From Nostoc sp. FACHB-892 (GTDB lineage: Bacteria; Cyanobacteriota; Cyanobacteriia; Cyanobacteriales; Nostocaceae): 64,000 nt of DNA. Shown piece by piece: positions 58,774 through 64,000 of the stretch (position 1 is its first letter; every line of letters begins with the position of its first letter). Both the position numbers and the translations under genes were made by a program. The notes under the pieces were generated by a model. The model was not told the origin of the DNA. It worked only from the letters and a program-made list of their open reading frames with translations, and did not search any database. Location: NCBI RefSeq assembly GCF_014698795.1, contig NZ_JACJTR010000002.1:62001-126000 (forward strand), written 5' to 3'.

Positions 58774-60024
58774 ATGACAGATCATACACGTAAACGCGTT
58801 GTTGTAACTGGTGTTGGCGCGATTACACCTATAGGTAACACAGCAACAGAATATTGGAATGGATTATTAAGTGGACGCAATGGCATTGACTACATCACAT
58901 TTTTTGATGCGTCTCGCCATGATTGCCGCATTGCTGGAGAGGTGAAAAACTTCGATCCACATGAGTACTTGGAGCGCAAAGAGGCCAAGCGCATGGATCG
59001 ATTTGCCCAATTTGGGGTTGCGGCAGCAAAACAGGCTCTATCTAACGCGCAGTTAGTGATCAATGACCTGAATGCAGACCAGGTAGGTGTCATGATCGGT
59101 TCTGGCGTTGGTGGCATTAAGGTACTAGAAGACCAGCAAACTATCTACCTCAACCGTGGCCCCGATCGCTGTAGTCCATTCATGATCCCAATGATGATCG
59201 CCAATATGGCCGCAGGATTAACGGCAATTCACACGGGCGCTAGAGGTCCAAATTCCTGCCCTGTAACTGCCTGCGCTGCTGGCTCCAACGCTGTAGGCGA
59301 TGCTTTTCGCTTAGTCCAAGGGGGATATGCCCAAGCAATGATTTGTGGGGGAACAGAGTCAGCTGTGACACCATTATCAATGGCTGGGTTTGCCGCCTGC
59401 AAAGCCCTCTCTTTTCGCAATGACGATCCGGCTCATGCTTGCCGTCCCTTTGACCGCGATCGCGATGGATTTGTCTTGGGTGAAGGTTCAGGAATTTTAA
59501 TTCTAGAAGAACTCCAACACGCCCTAAGTCGCGGCGCTCACATTTATGCCGAAATGATCGGCTATGGTATGACGTGTGACGCTTACCATATAACTTCTCC
59601 CGTCCCTGGTGGACTCGGAGCCGCTAGAGCGATAGAACTAGCACTCAAAGATGCCGGGATAACTCCTGAACAAATTAGCTATATTAATGCCCACGGCACT
59701 AGTACCCCAGCTAATGATTCAACTGAGACCTCAGCAATCAAAAAAGCCTTGGGAGAACACGCCTATAAGGTGGCAATTAGCTCCACCAAATCGATGACAG
59801 GTCATTTATTGGGCGGTTCTGGAGGTATTGAAGCAGTCGCAACAGTATTGGCGATCGCTAATGATCAAATTCCACCGACAATCAACCTGGAAAATCCCGA
59901 CCCAGAGTGTGACTTAGATTACGTGCCTAACTACAGCCGCGCCCAAAAAGTTGAGGTGGCAATATCCAATTCTTTTGGGTTTGGCGGTCATAATGTCACA
60001 CTGGCTTTTAAGAAATACGTTTAA
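58774..60024 (+). CDS. fabF: 3-oxoacyl-ACP synthase II
   Basis: Condensing enzyme that elongates fatty acids with malonyl-ACP. The 416 residues have the catalytic triad: Cys in VTACAAGSNA, His in NAHGTSTPAND and His in TGHLLGGSGG. The N-terminal VVVTGVGAITPIGN is typical. The active-site neighbourhood (ACAAGSNAVG) is of the FabF/KasA type. Probably coregulated with acpP. Confidence 0.98.
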   Translation: MTDHTRKRVVVTGVGAITPIGNTATEYWNGLLSGRNGIDYITFFDASRHDCRIAGEVKNFDPHEYLERKEAKRMDRFAQFGVAAAKQALSNAQLVINDLNADQVGVMIGSGVGGIKVLEDQQTIYLNRGPDRCSPFMIPMMIANMAAGLTAIHTGARGPNSCPVTACAAGSNAVGDAFRLVQGGYAQAMICGGTESAVTPLSMAGFAACKALSFRNDDPAHACRPFDRDRDGFVLGEGSGILILEELQHALSRGAHIYAEMIGYGMTCDAYHITSPVPGGLGAARAIELALKDAGITPEQISYINAHGTSTPANDSTETSAIKKALGEHAYKVAISSTKSMTGHLLGGSGGIEAVATVLAIANDQIPPTINLENPDPECDLDYVPNYSRAQKVEVAISNSFGFGGHNVTLAFKKYV

Positions 60025-60352
60025 AACAAGTCAAAAGGCAGAAGGTAAGAGGCAGGAGCCAAGAGCCAGAATTTAGAATTCAGAAGTTTGATCCAACTCT
60101 GCTCGTTTGCCCAATGCCAAATGCCCAATGCCCCATGCCCTATGCCCAAAGTATCAGAAATATCATTCCGATATAAAGTAAGCGTTCAGCATGACCCAAT
60201 TATCAGCTTGATTTATCACCAGAAACTCAGGAGATCCCGCTTGTCCATCGACAAGCGGGAATGGGATGATGAGGATACTGTGGGGAATCTAAAAATAACC
60301 CCAGGAAGAGAAGCTACGAAGAGTGCTAACCCGTCGTTAAAAACAAGAGATT
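60025..60352. other. Spacer with hairpin upstream of tktA
   Basis: About 330 bases with no gene. Contains an A/G-rich CAGAAGGTAAGAGGCAGGAG repeat and a CCCAATGCCAAATGCCCAATG array (60110-60150). The strong hairpin is listed separately. Confidence 0.5.
60235..60260 (+). promoter_or_regulatory. Perfect 11-bp hairpin in the tktA leader
   Basis: TCCCGCTTGTC / GACAAGCGGGA with a 4-base loop, 92 bases before the tktA start and without a T-run. If transcribed it would be a stable 5' leader structure; alternatively it is an intergenic repeat or an end signal for fabF. Confidence 0.5.
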
Positions 60353-62380
60353 ATGACTGTTGCAACCCAATCCCTCAAAGAACTGTCCCTCGAAGAACTT
60401 TGTATTAACTCGATCCGCTTCTTGGCTGTTGATGCCGTAGAAAAAGCAAAATCGGGACACCCAGGATTGCCAATGGGCGCGGCTCCTATGGCTTTTGTCC
60501 TCTGGGATCGCTTCATGAAGTTTAATCCCAAGAATCCCAAATGGTTTAATCGCGATCGCTTTGTCTTGTCTGCCGGTCATGGCTCGATGTTGCAGTATGC
60601 CCTACTGTACCTAGCAGGCTACGATAGCGTTTCCATTGAAGATATCAAGCAATTCCGTCAATGGGAATCCAAAACACCTGGACACCCTGAAAACTTCATG
60701 ACTCCAGGCGTAGAAGTCACAACTGGCCCCTTGGGTCAAGGAATTGCTAATGGAGTTGGTTTAGCGATCGCCGAAGCCCACCTTGCCGCTAAATTTAACA
60801 AACCCGATACCAAGATTGTTGACCATTACACCTACGTAATTTTAGGTGACGGTTGCAACATGGAAGGGATTTCTGGTGAAGCTTGTTCTTTCGCAGGACA
60901 CTTGGGATTAGGTAAACTCATCGCTTTGTACGACGACAACCACATTTCCATCGACGGTTCCACAGATGTGGCATTCACCGAAGATGTTTCCAAACGCTTT
61001 GAAGCTTACGGTTGGCACGTTCTGCACGTGAAAGATGGCAATACCGATTTAGAAGCGATCGCCAAAGCAATTGAAGAAGCTAAATCTGTCACCGATAAAC
61101 CTTCAATGATTAAGGTGACAACCACCATTGGTTATGGTTCTCCCAATAAACAAAACACTGCTGGCGTTCACGGCGCTGCTTTGGGTGCAGACGAAATTGC
61201 CTTGACTCGCAAAGAATTGAAATGGGAATACGAGCCTTTCGTAATTCCAGAAGAAGCCCTCAACCACACACGTAAAGCAGTTGAGCGTGGCGCAGGTTAC
61301 GAAGAGGAATGGAACAAAACATTTGCCGACTACAAAGCTAAGTATGCCCAAGAAGCGGCTGAATTTGAACGCTACCTAAACGGCAAACTCCCTGACGGTT
61401 GGGATAAGGTACTACCTACCTACACCCCAGAAGACAAAGGACTACCCACCCGCAAACACTCAGAAACCTGCCTCAACAAACTAGCGGCAGTTTTACCTGA
61501 ATTAATTGGTGGTTCGGCTGACTTAACCCACTCCAACTTGACCGAAATCAAGGGCAAGGGCGATTTCCAAAAAGGAGAATACCAAAACCCCAACATCCAC
61601 TTTGGTGTGCGGGAACATGCTATGGGCGCAATCTGTAATGGTATAGCGCTGCACACTTCCGGATTAATCCCCTACGGTGCTACCTTCTTGATCTTCACAG
61701 ATTATATGCGTGCTGCCATCCGCTTATCCGCCCTTTCTCAAGCTGGCGCGATTTGGGTAATGACTCACGATTCCATTGGACAAGGTGAAGATGGACCCAC
61801 ACACCAACCCATTGAAACCCTAGCTTCCTTGAGAGCCATTCCTAATTTATTAGTGTTTCGTCCCGCAGACGGTAACGAAACCTCTGGCGCTTATAAAATA
61901 GCGATCGAGAAAGCGAAGCAAAACGCTCCATCTCTGTTGGCGTTCACCCGTCAAAACGTCCCCAACTTGGCAGGTACATCCATTGAGGGCGTGGCGAAGG
62001 GTGGATACACCGTGGTGGATAGCGAAGGTACACCTGATATCATCTTGATTGCCACTGGTTCAGAATTGAGCCTCGCCGTTGGCGCAGCCGAAAAACTCAC
62101 AGCCGAAGGTAAGAAAGTTCGTGTCGTCTCGCTACCTTCATGGGAACTGTTTGAAGCACAGGATGCGGCTTATAAAGAGTCCATTTTGCCGAAAGCTGTC
62201 ACCAAGCGTTTGTCTGTAGAAGCTGGTAGCAGTTTCGGCTGGCACAAGTACGTAGGTACTGAAGGCGATTGCGTTAGTATTGATCGCTTTGGTGCTTCGG
62301 CTCCAGGTGGTGTTTGTTTAGAGAAGTTTGGCTTTAGCGTTGATAATGTATTAGCTAAGGCTAAACAATTGTTGGGTTAA
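60353..62380 (+). CDS. tktA: Transketolase
   Basis: Thiamine-diphosphate enzyme transferring two-carbon units in the Calvin cycle and oxidative pentose phosphate pathway. 675 residues, full length: [30 protein letters not shown], the TPP motif [20 protein letters not shown]...[20 protein letters not shown], and a C-terminal domain. In a cyanobacterium it is essential for RuBP regeneration. A strong terminator lies 30 bases after the stop. Confidence 0.98.
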   Translation: MTVATQSLKELSLEELCINSIRFLAVDAVEKAKSGHPGLPMGAAPMAFVLWDRFMKFNPKNPKWFNRDRFVLSAGHGSMLQYALLYLAGYDSVSIEDIKQFRQWESKTPGHPENFMTPGVEVTTGPLGQGIANGVGLAIAEAHLAAKFNKPDTKIVDHYTYVILGDGCNMEGISGEACSFAGHLGLGKLIALYDDNHISIDGSTDVAFTEDVSKRFEAYGWHVLHVKDGNTDLEAIAKAIEEAKSVTDKPSMIKVTTTIGYGSPNKQNTAGVHGAALGADEIALTRKELKWEYEPFVIPEEALNHTRKAVERGAGYEEEWNKTFADYKAKYAQEAAEFERYLNGKLPDGWDKVLPTYTPEDKGLPTRKHSETCLNKLAAVLPELIGGSADLTHSNLTEIKGKGDFQKGEYQNPNIHFGVREHAMGAICNGIALHTSGLIPYGATFLIFTDYMRAAIRLSALSQAGAIWVMTHDSIGQGEDGPTHQPIETLASLRAIPNLLVFRPADGNETSGAYKIAIEKAKQNAPSLLAFTRQNVPNLAGTSIEGVAKGGYTVVDSEGTPDIILIATGSELSLAVGAAEKLTAEGKKVRVVSLPSWELFEAQDAAYKESILPKAVTKRLSVEAGSSFGWHKYVGTEGDCVSIDRFGASAPGGVCLEKFGFSVDNVLAKAKQLLG

Positions 62381-62409
62381 TAGCAACAGAATATTCTTAA
62401 AATTTTGTG

Positions 62410-62437
62410 AGGTGGGCTGAAAAGCCCGCCTTTTTTT
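62410..62437 (+). terminator. Rho-independent terminator of tktA
   Basis: Nine-pair stem AGGTGGGCT / AGCCCGCCT (one G-T pair), loop GAAA, followed by seven T residues. Confidence 0.93.
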
Positions 62438-62524
62438 ATGCCGAGGAGGGCTGAGGTAAACGCAGAGGTTCGCTGAGTAAGATTGTTTATAATTGAGGTA
62501 ATTATTTGATAAATGGAAAGAATT

Positions 62525-62818
62525 ATGCCAGAAGTTGCTAATTATAATCAAGAAGTGAGTAATCGCATATCACCAATCGTTGAAAAGCTAATTAAAGGTA
62601 ATAGCTTATATCAAGTTAAGTTAAACCAACAGGAAATGATAGAAATGTTAGTAGAACTCTTTGGAAAGTTATCACCAGAAGAAATGAGAGCTATTACCGA
62701 GCATGAACTGACACGCAGGATTGATAAGATTCTTGTTTTAGAAGCGGTTTCTGGTACGTTAAATGATTTGTCTCCAGAGCAAATCAAAATGTACGATGAT
62801 GCAGTAAAGCGAAAATAG
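62525..62818 (+). CDS. Putative antitoxin paired with the downstream PIN toxin
   Basis: About 97 residues, helical and charged (MPEVANYNQEVSNRISPIVE..., LVELFGKLSPEEMRAITEHE). It has no recognised DNA-binding motif. The ATG at 62525 follows GGAAAG at ideal spacing and is chosen over the ATG 12 bases upstream. It ends five bases before the PIN gene, the classic antitoxin-toxin arrangement, and that context is the main support for the call. Confidence 0.65.
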   Translation: MPEVANYNQEVSNRISPIVEKLIKGNSLYQVKLNQQEMIEMLVELFGKLSPEEMRAITEHELTRRIDKILVLEAVSGTLNDLSPEQIKMYDDAVKRK

Positions 62819-62823
62819 ACAAA

Positions 62824-63234
62824 GTGACTTATTTATTAGATACAAATATTGTTAGTTACATTTTGAGGAGAGATGCAACTGTTAGTAAGCAACTACGGGA
62901 TGCTAATCGTTCGGGACAAGAAGTTTTTATCAGTTGCATAACTTATTATGAAGTTAAAAGAGGGCTTTTGTATGCAAATGCTATAAGGCAACTAGGGGAT
63001 TTTAATCAATTTTCTAGAAAATATGAAGTTTTATTCTTAGATGATATAGAAATTATTGAGAGAGCATGTGAAATCCATGTGGATTTACAACGTAGGGGTT
63101 TGAAGATACAAGAACAAGATATATTAATAGCGGCTACAGCGATCGCACGCGGATTAATTCTGGTTTCTAATGACTCTGATTTGCTCAGAGTTGAAGGACT
63201 AAGCTTGGACAATTGGGCAAAAACAGAGCCTTGA
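62824..63234 (+). CDS. PIN-domain toxin (VapC-like)
   Basis: Putative RNase toxin, 136 residues, starting at a GTG (MTYLLDTNIVSYIL). Acidic active-site residues: D6, E43 (YYEVKRG), D99 (QEQDILIAATA) and D117/D119 (VSNDSDLLRVEGL). It is of a different subgroup from the PIN protein at 43.4 kb: FitB/VapC-like, with LIAATAIARGLILVSND. Together with the upstream gene it forms a toxin-antitoxin module. Confidence 0.9.
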   Translation: MTYLLDTNIVSYILRRDATVSKQLRDANRSGQEVFISCITYYEVKRGLLYANAIRQLGDFNQFSRKYEVLFLDDIEIIERACEIHVDLQRRGLKIQEQDILIAATAIARGLILVSNDSDLLRVEGLSLDNWAKTEP

Positions 63235-63669
63235 TTTAGCAGTTATGAGGAGAAAGCGATCACAACGCTTGGCCGCTAAACTAACGGAATCAAATATTAA
63301 TTCAGTTAGTTTAGTTTTTTTGTCAACTATCTTTAGATAGATAGGGTATAAAGTACGCGATTTGCTATCACAAACTGCTTGCTAGTACTGGAAAAATGAA
63401 ACTTTTATACCTAAAAATCTACACCCTATCTTCAGTTTAATTTGTCAATGTGTAATCTCTAGTATCGCCTAATGAGTCAGCAAGGCCTTCTAAAGACTTA
63501 ATTTATATTCATGCTTTCAGGTGATGCAGTTATGACTTTATAAATGCGATTATATATGTGTCCTCAAATAATAGATAGTTGCTGTTGTCCAATTGAAAAA
63601 ATATGGTTTTCTCTGACTCCAGTAACTTTAGATTTATCTAATTGTTTGATGTTTTCAGAAGGTAACACA
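63235..63669. other. Spacer before the glycine-rich protein
   Basis: About 435 bases. A/T-rich, with AGTTTAGTTT-type short repeats near 63305. No gene or terminator was resolved; the antisense frame 63564-63917 is a shadow of the gene that follows. Confidence 0.4.
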
Positions 63670-64000
63670 ATGAATAATATCCTAAAACGCACACTTCTAC
63701 CCAGCCTCATGGCTGCAAGTTTAGCTGGTGTCACATTAGTTCCCGCTAAACCGGCTGCTGCTGATGACCAAGTATTAAGAGATGCAGGTATTGGGGCTGT
63801 TACCAATGTAGTAACCGGAGCAGTTAGAGGAAGAGGCAGTGTATTAGACAATGCTGTTAAAGGTGGTGTTACTGGTGCGGCTGTCAATGGTGCAAATGGT
63901 CTGAGAAACACTCGCAATCGCCGTAACCGGAGTGTTGTTCAAGATGTCGGAGTTGGTGCAGGGGCTAGCGCAGTGACTGGCGTAATTACTGGCGATCGCA
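63670..64000 (+). CDS. Secreted glycine-zipper-like protein, truncated at window end
   Basis: The 5' part (110 codons visible) of a frame that runs off the window. It begins MNNILKRTLLPSLMAASLAG and has a signal peptide cleaved after AKPAAA. Then come alternating Gly/Ala/Val stretches (DAGIGAVTNVVTGAVRGRG, GGVTGAAVNGANG, DVGVGAGASAVTGVITGD), two of which are clear repeats of D-x-G-(I/V)-G-A-x2. Such glycine-zipper regions often associate with membranes. Function unknown. Confidence 0.75.
   Translation, partial: MNNILKRTLLPSLMAASLAGVTLVPAKPAAADDQVLRDAGIGAVTNVVTGAVRGRGSVLDNAVKGGVTGAAVNGANGLRNTRNRRNRSVVQDVGVGAGASAVTGVITGDR

Noticed and set aside
60310..60330. GAGTGCTAA resembling half of a CIRCE heat-shock operator
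   Set aside because: The partner half TTAGCACTC is not present at the required spacing, and the gene is transketolase.
63564..63917. 117-codon minus-strand frame rich in Pro/Thr/Ala
   Set aside because: Antisense shadow of the glycine-rich secreted protein on the plus strand.

Overview
The window comes from a filamentous, probably heterocyst-forming cyanobacterium of the Nostoc/Anabaena type. Several things point there. The HIP1 octamer GCGATCGC is scattered through genes and spacers. Heptameric short tandem repeats (GGGGATT, GAGTTAG and ATGACTA types) sit between genes. Oxygenic-photosynthesis genes are present (petC-petA, chlL-chlN), as is a complete natF-natG-natH-bgtA amino-acid transporter, an xisI-like gene and many DUF families typical of cyanobacteria. 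No rRNA, tRNA or CRISPR array was found.

Layout. 1-8.5 kb: an Xaa-Pro aminopeptidase, a small Asp-rich lipoprotein, a PhzF-like protein, a DUF4332 protein, a TetR regulator, a two-gene M16 peptidase operon ending in a clear terminator, and a Uma2-type nuclease. 8.6-18 kb: rpmB, htpG, an AAA ATPase overlapping a TPR protein with a degenerate NTPase-like N-terminus (the most intriguing unit here), and the first of two clpB genes. 18-30 kb: gloA, eno, argC, ribBA, an amidase, an SDR, tatC, a dead transposase tail, a DUF1350 protein and unknowns with a 98-bp tandem duplication. 30-36 kb: DUF3067 divergent from petC-petA, a STAS/sugar-transferase fusion, queE, a DUF3318 protein and a YbjN-like protein. 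36.6-41 kb: the amino-acid ABC transporter. 41-44 kb: an accessory pocket with a nonsense-truncated orphan xisI, an unrecognised 461-residue protein and an AbrB/PIN toxin-antitoxin pair. 44-47.5 kb: the chlL-DUF5331-chlN operon. 48-54.4 kb: small proteins, the second clpB, a MITE-like insertion, a SRPBCC protein and a short rubredoxin gene. 54.4-64 kb: a flavoprotein, lpxD, an HdrB-like protein, acpP-fabF, tktA, a PIN toxin-antitoxin pair and a glycine-rich secreted protein cut by the window end.

Most of the window is core metabolism (glycolysis, arginine, riboflavin, fatty acid and lipid A synthesis, Calvin/pentose phosphate cycle), chaperones (HtpG, two ClpB) and photosynthetic electron transport and chlorophyll synthesis. 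The accessory content is small toxin-antitoxin modules, decayed mobile elements and nested repeats. The best candidate for an undescribed system is the AAA ATPase/pseudo-NTPase-TPR pair at 11.4-14.4 kb, with the 461-residue repeat/coiled-coil protein at 41.9 kb second. Family assignments come from reading the sequence and recall of protein families; no database search was run.
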